64,000 bases of DNA from Capra hircus (lineage: Eukaryota > Chordata > Mammalia > Artiodactyla > Bovidae): contig NC_030808.1 of assembly GCF_001704415.2 (NCBI RefSeq), forward strand, positions 133,625,089 through 133,689,088. The letters are read 5' to 3'. Shown one piece after another: positions 22,284 through 33,810 of the stretch. The notes beneath the pieces are model-generated. The model saw nothing but the letters and a program-made list of their open reading frames with translations. It was not told the origin of the DNA and ran no database searches. Both the position numbers and the translations under genes were made by a program. How positions within the stretch are numbered: position 1 is the first letter of the stretch; each line of letters opens with the position of its first letter.

Positions 22284-25190
22284 ATGTCCTCGCTAATTTG
22301 TCTGTGTGCTGCTCTGAGGTCACCGGTTCCTCCTTTGGTAACTTAGAATTGTGAACAGATAGAGAAGGAAGCCCCAGGTCTCATTACCCAGCACCCTGAG
22401 CCCCAGGCTTGACTTCTGTCTTTCCTTTTCTCCCTGATGTTTCATAAGCCCTTGTGCCAAAACCTCTCTGTGAGGGACAGTGCAACCCTGCACGCCCTGG
22501 TGGGAACTAAAGCTCAGGTCCTTCCATATGGCAGACCTGTGCCTTTGTTCCTTTCTCCCACAGAGAATGCCTGGGAATCTTCAAAGAGCTCAGAAGTGGG
22601 GGAAGAGATGAGAGAAAGTGAATCTATTAAAAGGCGTAAAAGTTGACAGTTTCAAAAATAATGATCTGGGTTTCCTCTTATTTAAAACTACCCAGATGCC
22701 CCGCTGCTTCCATTGCTGTTGCAACTGACACTCAGCTACGTTTGGAATTAAAAATACATAAGTGCTTTTTGAAAGAGCTGCTAATTTGAAGGTCATTAGC
22801 AGTCAAAAACATATTTCTCTTATTTATTAAAAAAGGCATGTAATAAAGCTATTAATATTTACTCTCCTCCTGAGCTCTGGCATGCTGACTTGTTCCAGCT
22901 TAAGCTGCTTGCCTCCCCTTGGCCCCCAGCAACATGTCCTTTGGTGGCCTTTGCGTCCTCACACCTGCCCTGTATCTTACAGCTGCCTGGAGGCCTCCAG
23001 GACCCAGAAGAGCCTGTGACTCACAGCTGACTGGGATGGATGTAAATTGCCATCAGAGTTGGTGAAATGGCCCCGTCTTCCAGGACGAGGACACTCGCAG
23101 GCAGCTGTTAAGCGCTGATGGGTTCAGAGGCACTTGCCTCGATAATGAGAGTGTTTGGGATAATTTCCCCCGTGAGCTGCAGCTTGTGTCCTCACTAGCC
23201 CTGGCCTGTGTCACAGCAGCCAGGCAGGCAGTCTCCCCTGGGGCCTGCTGTGATGGCCAACAGTCGGGCGAGCTCTTGGCTCATCATCCTTGTGCATCTC
23301 CAGGGAGCATTGCACACCTCGCTCAGCCCCCCAGGCTGGGGTGGCCCCAGCTCCACACCACTGTCGCTCACTACAGCCTGCACTCTTTCTTTGTGTGTGC
23401 ACATCACTCTCTTGTGTTTCTCTGTCCCCTGTGGCTTCCAAAGAGCTGGTCTCACCCCACAGCACCGCCTCCCAACTCCCTCTCCTAAGCTGTTTTATTA
23501 GGGAAATTACTAGAAGACCAGTCTGTCAGCAGCTTCTCTGCAAATCCTACTTGCAAAAGGAGGAGGGGATGAGGAGAGAAGCGGGGGGTGAGGGAGGCAA
23601 TGAGGGTGGGGGTTGCGGTTGCCATAGAAATAGAGAAATGCAACTGACAACTGAGAAGCTCTGCAGAGCAAAGGAGAGGGAGGGGAGGTTGACGAGGGCG
23701 AGAGGAGCTGTTGATCGATGGGCAGTTGCATAATATGTGTTTGGAGGAAGGAAGATGTGGAGAGAGGTCTCCACCTAAGAGTGCAGATCCTGCCAGAGAA
23801 TCTACAGAATGCAGTCACCAGGCCTAGAGCGAGAGAAGCAAGTAACACAGGGTCTGCAGAAATGCACCAATGCCATGGGTACCAGCCGGATGCCCTCCAT
23901 GCCAGTTGTGGGACTAGCCACCAGCATTCTGGTGTGGGTGAGATGGAGCCTTATGGCAGCCAGGGGACCTTGAGATTCCAGCTAAAAACCTGATGTGTGA
24001 CCGAAGAAGACACAAGTGTGCACTCTGCTTTCACTCCTTTTCCCTGAGATTTATTCCTTCATTATATATATATTTTTTTAAAAAGCCATTTTGAGCTTAC
24101 TTAACCAATTTTATCTCACTGCTTTTATTTCTTCTAATTACTATATGTATGAGGCAACTAGTTATGCTGGCAGCTATGTGCAGGCTGGGAAAGAGACACA
24201 TTCCCCGTGGTATATGAAGAGTATAGGTCTCAGTGAGGCTTTAGGAATGCTCTTGGGGCCTCAGAGGCTGCAGGGGTGGGCCAATGGCTCTGAGAATCAG
24301 GGCCAGGAGCACACAGCATCTGGGTCATCAGAACCATTTCCATCACCGCCAATGACAGGGGACCTCACCTGGGAGGGTGCGGGCTGCTGGGGGCCAGACT
24401 TGTCTAGCTGGCCTGTCTCTGGAGCATGTCTGCTGCTCCCTGTATGTCCGGGAATGGCCAGCTCGTCTCCTGCCGGATCCCTCATCCAGGAGGCCAGACC
24501 TTCTGAAATCAGCCTTCTCTGCCTCCTTCAGGACTCCTGCCCTTATGACAGCACCTCTCACATCATTTTTCTCCACTCCTCAATTAGACTGTTAAGTGCC
24601 ATTGGAGCAAAGAGTGTGCCTGTGTTATAGGGATTCAGTAAAGACACGTGAGTCAATGAATTCATGAATACATAAATAACTTTGGTTTAACCACTTCAAG
24701 ACCCTTTTTGAGTCTTAACTGTAGCACTCTCGAGTCACCTGCTTGGATGTCTCTGCTTTCCCCTGTCCCCCTATTGGTCGCCTTGAGAAGGCCTTTCTTT
24801 TCCTTAATCCCTAAGGAGACAGATTCCCTGGGATGACTCTTCCCTTTCCTGATGCTTCAAGACCAGGATCATTTTAACACTGACCAGGAGCGTCTACCTT
24901 CCACCATTCACAGCAATGTTCTGAGAAATTACTTTGTTTCCACCTTTCTGTGTGATGGGTGCTAATAAGCAGGGTGAGAGTCCAGTAAGGATCTCCTGAA
25001 ATGGGCCTTCCAGGATGACTGTAAGAGACCACTGATGAGAGTCCCAGGATCAGGATGTATTTGGGGAGGCTTTTGTAAGTATTTTGGATTCCTGAACTTT
25101 ACCATAGCCTCCCTGACTCCAGTCACTGCCTTTTCATCCACCTGAGGCAGGTTGTATCCAGGTTGGCCTGACTCCAGAGCGAGAGTTCTT
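22284..25190. other. Longest repeat-poor block of the intergenic part
   Basis: I recognise no transposon here apart from possible scraps, and no exon. At 22650-22870 a low-complexity-free AT-rich segment contains palindromic homeodomain-like words (GCTAATTTGAAGGTCATTAGC). At 23020-23200 there is a moderately CpG-bearing segment. Many overlapping open frames at 23186-23850 reflect GC-rich composition on both strands, not genes. Such blocks can be regulatory, but conservation cannot be judged from one sequence. Confidence 0.4.
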
Positions 25191-25450
25191 AACCACTAGA
25201 CCAGGCTCAGCAAACTAATACCTGTGTACCTTATGTAGCCCGCCATCTGTTTTTGTAAATAAAGTTTTGTTGGAACACAGTCATACCCACTCATCTAAAT
25301 ATAATTTATGACGACTTTCATGCTACAATGGCAGAGTTGAATAGTTGTAGCAGACACCATATGGCTCACAAGTCTAAAATATTTTTTTCTCAAGCCTTTT
25401 ACAGAAACAAATGCTACTATCTCCTGGATTACATCTACTGCAGTAGATTC
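25190..25450. mobile_element. Mammal-wide DNA-transposon-like fossil
   Basis: The phrases TGTTTTTGTAAATAAAGTTT, GGAACACAGTCATACCCACT, ACAATGGCAGAGTTGAATAG and CCTTTTACAGAAACAAATGC belong to a very common mammalian interspersed repeat. I believe it is hAT-related but cannot fix the family name. Confidence 0.55.
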
Positions 25451-26109
25451 TAGAAGAGATGCTGAATAGTCCTGCTCTCTGCTTATCCGCAGGACTCAGA
25501 ACCACAAACAGTTAACTAAACCTCAGCACCATATGACAGTTGCAAATAAGACCAAAGGAATGATGTTCACTCAGATGAAATCAGCTGTACAGTTATGCCC
25601 CCTGGGCCAGACAAGTTAATGCTTGGCAAACTGCCCTTTCTGTGAAACATCCCAGCAGGAGCTGAGCCCCATGGTGGGAAAAAAACAATAAAAAAATTGT
25701 TAATTGTTAAATTGAATGTCAGAGAGAATATCTTTCAAAGTCGCAGTCGGCAGTTTGCATTTGGAAAACATTAGATTGTGAGTAAGGCTGGAGGTCACCA
25801 ATGAGGCAGAGGGCCCCTTCCCCAACTGGGCAAAGTGGATGCAAGGCTGGGTGCCATCTGCTCTGTTCTGCAGGGGGACCCGTCACCAGGTGCCCTGCTC
25901 AGCTGCTGCATTTTCCTTCAGAGAAAGCACAAATAAAAGCATGTGAGCAGGGCAGTGTAAACACAGTTCCAAAGAGTTGTAGTAAACATGGCCCAGCTTT
26001 GCACCTGTGGGGAAATCACTTCAAGAAGAATCAGTATAATCAATGAGTATTGTTGGTCTTTTGGTTTTCTCGGTTGGAAGCAACTGATGTCAGGGGTGCG
26101 TGGATTCAA
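25451..26109. other. Non-coding stretch, nothing recognised
   Basis: Unique-looking DNA with short A-rich runs near 25680. No gene signature. Confidence 0.4.
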
Positions 26110-26480
26110 TTATTAGTTCATTTATTCAACAGATTTACTGTGTGAGGACTCTGCCCCAGGCCTTCAGGTTCAGCCATGAATAAGACATGCTTCCCAGTTT
26201 GGCAAAGCTCCCAGTCTGGGAATGTGGGATACAGATGCATCAACAGACCATTATGATACAGAGAGTGAGCATCATGATGGTGAGAAGCACAGGGAACTGA
26301 GGGGCCCCAGAAGAGAAGCAGCTGACCAGGTGGGAAGCCTCTGGGATGCCTTCAAGGGGAGCTGAGACTCAAAGCTTGGCCAGGAAGCAGCCAGGTGATA
26401 AGAGGTGGGCAGAGCATTGTTCCGACTTGGAGTCCCAGGACAGACAGCAAGGCCATGCATATCAGGGAAAGGGTCATGGG
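26110..26480 (-). mobile_element. L2 LINE 3' end, antisense
   Basis: The antisense L2 terminus (TTCATTTATTCAACAGATTT) is followed by the GGTTCAGCCATGAATAAGAC region and the more internal GGGGAGCTGAGACTCAAAGC stretch, in the order expected for L2 on minus. Confidence 0.7.
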
Positions 26481-26565
26481 AGATCAGAGCAGGGGGTTGG
26501 AAAATGTGAAAAAATATGAGAAAGATGCACAGGTTTCCAAACTTCCATTTTCCAAGTCCCTCCTT

Positions 26566-26601
26566 TAAGCACTTTGCCATGTGTAAGCACTTTGCCATGT
26601 G
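26566..26601 (+). repeat. Perfect 18-bp tandem duplication beside a SINE
   Basis: TAAGCACTTTGCCATGTG occurs at 26566-26583 and again at 26584-26601. A third, partial copy (TAAGCACTTTGCTAT) lies at 26830-26844 on the other side of the SINE. Confidence 0.9.
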
Positions 26602-26829
26602 TACTTGCTTGCTAAGTCACTTCAGTCGTGTCTAAGTCTTTGCAACACCATGGACTGTAGCCCACCAAGCTCCTCTGTCCATGGGATTCTCCAGGCAAGA
26701 GTACTGGAGTGGGTTTCCATGCCCTCCTCCAAGTGATTTTCCCAACCCGGGGATCGAAGGAACCCTCGTCTGTTTTGTCTAGCTGCATTGGCAGGCAGGT
26801 TCTTTACCACTAGCGCCACCTGGGAAGCC
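26602..26829 (-). mobile_element. Bov-tA SINE
   Basis: The antisense unit reads AAGTCACTTCAGTCGTGTCT, GACTGTAGCCCACCAAGCTC and the head CACTAGCGCCACCTGGGAAG. TAAGCACTTTGC on both sides is the target duplication, with the left side additionally duplicated in tandem. Confidence 0.9.
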
Positions 26830-26844
26830 TAAGCACTTTGCTAT

Positions 26845-27549
26845 ATCCACATATTAATTACACTGTCACATAGTTACTCTTTCTTCTTAAAACCAAGGCA
26901 AAGTTTTACTTAAATAAATTTATTTTAAAAGGAAACTTGATGGTATTCGTGAAATAACATAGTATGTATTTTATGCACCGCATATTTTTTCTCTAGTATA
27001 CAGTAGAATAAATGTATGATTATTATGAGTTTAAACAATTTAGACACATAAATTCTTGCCAATTGATACATTCATGGAAACCCAGCAGGTTGACCCACTA
27101 GACTGCATTTCAGTCACAAGAAAATCTCTGAACAGTTACTAGCTGAAGAAAGCTCCTCATATGGACCAATAGGCCCAGAAACTGGGTTTTGATCCAATGA
27201 AGAGATTTGGTTTAGCACCAGGAAGGACGAGAGCAGGCAACGTGCCTAGGCAACATATTGAAGGCATTTCCAGAATCCAAGCCTCGGTCCAGGATGACAG
27301 GCAGCCTGGGAACCCACTCAGGAGCAAGGCAAAGTTCAGTTTCAACCTCAGCAAACATGCAAGGTGAAGGGCAGAAATGATTAAGATGACAGATACAAGC
27401 AACTGTGAAGTTCACACAAACCCCACATCCACAGAGGTTAAGGACTGACCTTATCAGAGGCAAGAAGGCTTTTTACAGCAAACCTCAGGCACTGATTTGA
27501 TTTCTATTTTTAGATCATGTTCCCAAATCTCTAGAAGCAAAACAGATAC
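26845..27549. other. Non-coding stretch, nothing recognised
   Basis: AT-rich at first and mixed later. No exon or named repeat. Confidence 0.4.
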
Positions 27550-27730
27550 TAGGCAACATTTATGGAGCCCTCAGTAAAAACCAGAAATTAGACTGTGTGA
27601 ATAATGGGGGCCCTCCTCACAGAAGCCTTGTGAGGTAGAGAATATGATCCCCATTTTACAGACACAAAGCCTCCATGTATCAATAAGTCACCCATGCTGA
27701 GTGATAGGATTGGGACATCCGGTAATGAAT
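27550..27730 (-). mobile_element. MIR SINE fragment, antisense
   Basis: The core reads GCCTTGTGAGGTAGAGAATA and GATCCCCATTTTACAGACAC, the antisense MIR signature. Confidence 0.75.
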
Positions 27731-27749
27731 TTTGGGAGGACTCCTCACA

Positions 27750-27945
27750 AAGGATGGCAGTGTGCTTGTGAGTCAGAGAACAACCTTCAGACAAACAACC
27801 TGTGTTGAAATCCTGGCTCTTTACTGTCATCTAGAACAAGTTGCTTGAACTTGAGCCTCACTACTTGATTCATTTTCAAAATACGTATAATAATACCAGT
27901 TGAATAAATACATGGTGTGCATGGTTCATAGCAAGTGCTCAAAAA
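27750..27945 (+). mobile_element. MIR SINE fragment, sense
   Basis: GTGTTGAAATCCTGGCTCTT, a CAAGTTGCTTGAACTTGAGC analogue and GCATGGTTCATAGCAAGTGC follow the MIR order. It lies directly after the antisense MIR, so the pair is inverted. Confidence 0.7.
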
Positions 27946-29179
27946 AAAAAAGTAGCAATAGTAGTAATTGCTATTACCAATTATATAATTTAATTTGTGA
28001 TTATTTTTAAGAACTTCTCAAGTGGCCATAATTCCGGCTTCACCCTAGCAATACCTCCTCTAATTAGCTGATAGAAAGACTCACTTTAAATTCTAAATGA
28101 AGGATACTCTGCTTTTACACAGATTGAAGCAAGATACAGGAGCCCTAATCTGCTTATCTGCCTCTGAAAAATCTCCTGGCTGTGGTCAGAGATTCTGGAG
28201 ATGTCTGTGGTCACACTGGAAGCCCAGCTGGAAAGCCAAACCCCACCAACCATGTGAGGAGATTGAGAAGAGTGAGGAAGGTGAGCTGGAGTTCTGCTAG
28301 AACTCCTGTCTGACGTGGGGCCTGATGGGCTCACAGCCTGCGGGGGGCAGAAGGGATCCTAACACAGGGAACAGCCTTGAGTGCAGAGACAGAGGTGGAA
28401 AGCGCAAGTGGGGAGCAGACATATGGTGAGAAGGTTGGCTGGAGAGATGGGCATGGGCCTTCGCCTCATGGTCAGGAATCAGGACTTTATCCCTTTCGTG
28501 GTGGGGGGCCAGTGTTCCGAGTGTGAGAGGGTCCTGGAATGTGCCACATGAGTTCCTCACCAGCTCCTCTCACTGACCACTCATCCATTTCATCTCAAAT
28601 GTCTGCCTTGCCTCTCCAGTTGTTTCAAGTTCGTGGAGTAGGACATGCACCCATCTTTTCCTGCAGAAACACCAAAATTGCAACTAGCTGCTGAACAACC
28701 ATCGACAGGAGAATGTTGGAACCCACCAAAAAGAGATATCCCCATGACCAAGGGCAAAGGAGAAGCTTCAACAAGATCGTAGGAGGGGAGCAATCATGTT
28801 TAAAATAAAACCTCATACCCATCAGAGACAGTTGGAGGACTCAAAGAGAACCTTGTGTATACCAGGACCAAGGGAAGGGAGCAGTGACCCCACAAGAGAC
28901 CGAGCCAGACCTGCTTTTGAGTATTCGAGGGTCTAGGCCTTGTCTCCAGCACCATGGGTTCAATTGAGACTCCGGTAGTCACATAAGAGGCTACGGGAAC
29001 CATGTGACTAGATTGGGAGGAGATGAGAAGGGGAGCTTGAGTTCTGCTAGAACTCCTGTCATCCCTCATTCCATTCACCCTCCAAACTGAATTAGAGCAG
29101 CTGCATTTTCAGCCACAACACCCATCCAGCAGCACTCCCTGCCTTCTTGGGGCCTGACCCTCTCCATGCATCTTCCTGT
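27946..29179. other. Two related, unnamed repeat-like blocks with an internal palindrome
   Basis: Segments ending near 28310 and near 29060 share their last ~55 bp in the same order (CCATGTGA...AGATTG, GAGCTxGAGTTCTGC, TAGAACTCCTGTC). Both contain the palindrome GAGTTCT-GCT-AGAACTC (28289-28305 and 29039-29055). The longer second block (about 28640-29060) resembles a ruminant dispersed repeat I cannot name. Between them, 28315-28560 looks like antisense internal L2 sequence. Confidence 0.5.
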
Positions 29180-30520
29180 CTTCTCTCCTCATGGATTCCT
29201 TTTCATCAGCCTTTAAACATGCTCCAGTTTTCCCCACTAAAACATAACAAGCAAAGGGAGCTTCCTCCAGCTACTTCTTTCTTTTTCTTCTTCCCTTCAA
29301 AGTCGAGTTTTTTGAAAGATTGTTGATGGTCTCTCTGTCTTCAGTTCAGCCAGTGTCTTCTGTCACTGCTTCTACTGAAACTGCCCTACAAAGATCACCC
29401 GTGGCCTCCTGCAGCTAAACTTACAGCCAGTGTTCAATCCTTGCCTTATATCAGCCCTTCTTGGCAGCCCTGGGCCCTGGAGCTGCTATTCTCTCCCTAA
29501 AAGGCTTTCCTTTGGCTCCAGAGACATGGCACACTCTGGCTTTTCCTCACTTCCTGCAGTGGCTTCATCCTGACCCCTCTGTGGGCCATCATTTGCCAGG
29601 GCATCTTTTAAATATGGCTGTTTTCAATGCATCCACTTCTCTCCCCGCCTTCACATTCTCATGCAGGAGACTCTTACACTCCCACGGTTTTGCTGATCAT
29701 CTAGAAAAAGGATGGCCCCCAAATCTATATAATCTACCCAAATCTCTTTGCTGAATTATGAACCCTGTGTCCAATGGCCCATCAGCAACTCAAATTCAAT
29801 TGTTACCCCCTCTCTCATATCTTCCTCCTCTCGTATCTTTTATTTCTGTGAATGGTATTAAAACCCACTCAGCTGCCCAAGGCACAAATTTGGGGTGTCC
29901 TCCTCAACTCCTCCCACCCTCATCCCTGACAGCCAATCCACCTCTACCTTCTGCTGGTCTTACCTCCTTCATATTCCTTGAATTGGTCCACTTTTCTTCA
30001 TCCCCAATGGTACTTCATAACCCCACCCAGACCACCATCAGCTCCTGCCTGCATTATTGCACCAGCCTCCTAACCAGGCTCCCAGAATTGAATCTAGTTC
30101 CTCCATTACATTTTCCATTTTGTGGCCAGAGTTATTTATAGAACATATTAATTCCCTTGCTTCAGTCCACTTTCCACCATTCGCACTTAGAATAGTACCC
30201 AGATTCCTTAACCTTTCATGATCTAGCCCCTGCCTACCTGTCCAGGCATCAACATCCAAAATCTTCTTCTCCAGCCTTGTTAAACAGCTGGTGATCCCAC
30301 AGACATGCCACCTACCCTATGGCTTTCAGACTTTCATCTGTGCTGCTACATCCTCTTGCAAGGCGAGTTTCATCACTGACATCTCCCCCTTCCCAATTTG
30401 ATAAGTCCTTTCCATCCTCAGTGAATCCCCTCACCAAGGCCTTTTTTGATACTCTGGGATAATGGCAGTGCCTTTCTCTGGGCTCCCATAGCCATGTTTG
30501 TTTATTTCTCTACTGAAGTT
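29180..30520 (+). mobile_element. L2 LINE, 1.3-kb 3' portion
   Basis: A long sense L2-like run includes CCCGTGGCCTCCTGCAGCTA (29398-29417), CTGCCTGCATTATTGCACCA (30045-30064), TTCATGATCTAGCCCCTGCC (30216-30235) and CCTCACCAAGGCC (30429-30441), all in L2 order. It is a very old CR1-clade element without coding capacity. Confidence 0.75.
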
Positions 30521-32388
30521 ATTTACGAAATTTAGTTCAGCTACCAAAGATGGTAGCTGGGAATTGGCATCGTAATCTGAGTCAGAAAACCATTTCCAGA
30601 GCTACATTAATTCATACTGTTGTTGCCAATATGAATTTAAAGATCAGAAAAGGAAACTGAAGTCTCATTGGAATGAAGAGAACCTCTCTCTTTTAGAACA
30701 GCATAACATGGGCTCAGCATCTCAGTAGCACAGAAGTGGCTTATTTGCCCATCATTTTGTTTTTCGATTTCATCTCCTGTTGAACGCGTGGCTACAGGAA
30801 ATCTTGTAGTGGCTTTAGAAATGTAAAACAACTTGTAGAAGAAATTCGTAGGGTACAAGGAGTGGCAAAGATGCAAATAAAGTTTCCTTGCTCAGGGAAG
30901 TCCTGCCCATCCTTTCTGCCAAATTTGACATTGTCCTGAAGGGACAGGGAGCCGGTTCTGCTTTCAGGAGGATGACCATTCCCTGTGTTCCATTGCCCTT
31001 CCAGTTTGTCTTAACTGTCCCAGGGACGATGCTGTTTTCATCTCTGCATCTGTGGAACTTCGTACAGTGACTGACACTCGGTGGGAGGCTGCTCTCCCAG
31101 ATTGGTGCTCTGGGGAAGTTCATGACATCGTATCAAAGATGCAGGGTTGAAAGGGGGCGTGTTAAACGTCACACAACTAAAATTAGAATAGCCTACAATT
31201 GATTGCAGTTAAGAGTAAGTTAGAAAGAATCCCACTGAATATGTAGCTATTTATTTCTTTAAAAGCATGTTGTTTAAGGTCATGGGACCCTATAGGTGAT
31301 GTAGGACATATTCGACTTTCTCAGCTCAAACGGATTGAAGTCACCCAATATGTGTGGAGCACCTTCCTGTGGCAGGCAGTGTGCTGGCTACAGAGATGAA
31401 TAGGATGTGCTTCTGTGTCCACTTTCACTTTGGGAATCACTGGAAGTTTCTATCTGGGGACATTTGTGTGCCAGCCATGACTCCCAGCAACACAGGGCCC
31501 ATCAAGGGCTTGTGATAATATGGTTAACCCAAGAGGGATGCAAATGTGGTGGGAAAGGAGAGGAAGCATCTTCTTTGCTCTCAGGTGAGTGATACAGGTC
31601 TATCTGCAGCTGCCCATGGGTTGTCCAGCCCACCCACCCTGAGGTCTGCAGAAAGTGTTGCCCCCATCCACCCCCAACTCCCAGGCCTGATGCTCTCTGA
31701 GAAGGACTGAGAGTTTGTTCTTAGACCTCTGTGCTCCCATTCTGTTCTTTATATGAAACTGCTGATCTCGAGAGACTCTTGGTGGTGAATAATTCAACAT
31801 TTGATCTCAATCAACTTGAATGACTTCCTTCCTTTGATAACCCTTCTGTGACTTCAGTGACTCCCCTGTACCACCACCAGCCCCTAGCCCTATTGGTATT
31901 TTGGACAATACGAAACATCTGGCTGCTTTTGAAAATGACCCTGTGACTTCTTTATGAACTGCAAGGTGTGGCAATGAACACAGGGCTCACTCTGACAGGG
32001 ATCTTCTTTGAGCCTTCTTGGTGGCAGCGAACCCTGGATGATACCTGTCCACTACTGGTACCCTATCATGCTGTGTTTCTCCCTTTACTCACTCTCACAC
32101 CAGGAATTAATCATGCTTAGTCAGTGCCCAAGCCGTTATTATTTCAGAAATGATGATGAAGTTCCCAGGCCAGCCCATAAAGGCCTCAGGAACGGAACAT
32201 AGCATTAGCATCTTCGTTAACTGATGCTTTATAGATTCACCCTCCTGCCTGTCTTCCCTCCCTGCTCTGCCCACGCCCCTTGGTATTCCTGGAGTCCTAG
32301 TCCTCAGTCCTCATTGGTTTCTATTCTCATCACAAATGGATGATCAAGGGTAAGTTCTAATCCTTGTTGGATTTAAATTATCCTAAGG
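30521..32388. other. Mostly unique intergenic DNA with an L2 scrap
   Basis: About 31330-31420 (GTGGAGCACCTTCCTGTGGC, then GGCTACAGAGATGAATAGGA) is an antisense L2 terminus. I recognise no exon or RNA gene in the rest. Confidence 0.45.
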
Positions 32389-32398
32389 GTCCTTAGTG

Positions 32399-32625
32399 CA
32401 CTTCCCTGGTGGCTCAGACAGTAAAGAATCTGCCTGCAATGCAGGAGACCTAGGTTTGATCCTTGATTCAGGGAGATCCCTGGGGAAGAGAATGGCACGG
32501 CAACCCACTCCAGTATTCTTGCCTGGAGAAGTCCGTGGACAGAGGAGCCTGGCAGGCTACAGTCCACAGGATTACAAAGAGTCAGACACAACTGAGCAAC
32601 TATTACTACTACTCTACTACTAGGC
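32399..32625 (+). mobile_element. Bov-tA SINE, full length, with target duplication
   Basis: The sense unit runs CACTTCCCTGGTGGCTCAGA, CCACTCCAGTATTCTTGCCT and GAGTCAGACACAACTGAGCA, then a TACTACTACT tail. GTCCTTAGTG (32389-32398) matches GTCCTTGGTG (32626-32635). Confidence 0.9.
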
Positions 32626-32635
32626 GTCCTTGGTG

Positions 32636-33404
32636 TGAGCCCAGTGAACTGGTTCTACAATTAACTTGGTGGGGGTTGGGTACAAGGAGGTAGAAGGAGG
32701 TGTATGAACTCAATAGTATGTGTACCTGTTCAACATCTAAGAACTTCAGTGATTTTTCCGATGATGCAATAAGTACATGTCTGTAGATTTATCTATTCTA
32801 TCCTTCATTCCTATCTTTGAGTATTGGAGAAGGGCAAGCAGAGGATATAGGGAGGTGAGTCATAATCTTCAAGGCTTTCCCACAAGTCACTTCCATTCCA
32901 ATAACTCCTGATCCAGGAACACGGATTAAGTATCTCTCACCTGCCTCCCATGTCACCCCTACCCCTGTGACTCTTGGTGATTCAGGTGGCTCCCTTGGGA
33001 CCTACACCCTGGGCTGAACAGCACAGCTGTAGATTTCATTTCTTTAAGCTGGTTCTTAGGGCCACAGGCCACTGACTACTGTGCAAAGTGTGTTTTTAAG
33101 GAAGGATCTGAATTAGAATTAATTCTCCTCCAGAGAGTGAGGCAGCCTAGCTGAAATTCATAAGACTGGGGTATTGCTGTCACCAGCCTTCTCCCCAGGG
33201 ACTCTTTCGACAATGTGAGTAGAGTCACCTAGTGCCAGTAGGCACAGATGCCTCCTGCAGGAGACCAGCCTCTTCCATCCCTCACGCCCAAGAGTGAGAG
33301 GCTTCATTCCCCTCTTTCTGAGTTAACTCAAGAACCTTGATGTCTATCAACCCCTGAGTCAAGGGCCTTACATCTACTGTCACTAATTGTTAGGAAGTCA
33401 GGTT
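32636..33404. other. Non-coding stretch, nothing recognised
   Basis: Unique-looking intergenic DNA with no coding or repeat signature. Confidence 0.4.
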
Positions 33405-33590
33405 ACTGCAGGGGTTCTCATAGTGTGGTCCCCAAACCAATGGCATCAGCATGACCTGGCAACTTATGAGAAGTGTACATTCTCAGGTTCCCCTCCTGAG
33501 ATCTGCTGAATCAGAAAACTTGGAGGTGGGGCCCAGAGATGTGTGTTTTATTGACTACCCTCCAGGTGATGCTGGTGCAGGCTCAGGTGT
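33405..33590 (-). mobile_element. MER5A DNA-transposon fossil, antisense
   Basis: GGGGTTCTCATAGTGTGGTC, ATGGCATCAGCATGACCTGG, TCTGCTGAATCAGAAAACTT and CCTCCAGGTGATGCTG follow MER5A in reverse orientation over nearly its whole length. Confidence 0.85.
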
Positions 33591-33604
33591 AAGTCCTGCT
33601 GGGA

Positions 33605-33810
33605 TGGCAGGTGAGAGTGCGGAATCAGAGCCTGAGCCACAGCCTGAATCCACCATTCTGTGATCTAGGTAAGGTCTCTGTCCTTCAGTTTCCCCACCTG
33701 ACATGGGGCATCTGCTAAAGGTTAATACAGGTAAAGCACTTAGGAACATGCCTGGCATGGACAGCCTGCCCCAGCATGTTAGCTTGGCATCCTCCGAGGT
33801 ATTAATAGTT
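33605..33810 (+). mobile_element. MIR SINE, sense
   Basis: GAGCCACAGCCTGAATCCAC, CTGTCCTTCAGTTTCCCCAC and AGCACTTAGGAACATGCCTG follow the MIR core order. Confidence 0.75.

Noticed and set aside
23186..23850. Several overlapping frames of about 85-147 codons on both strands
   Set aside because: GC-rich sequence lacks stops on both strands by chance. There is no domain or splice structure.
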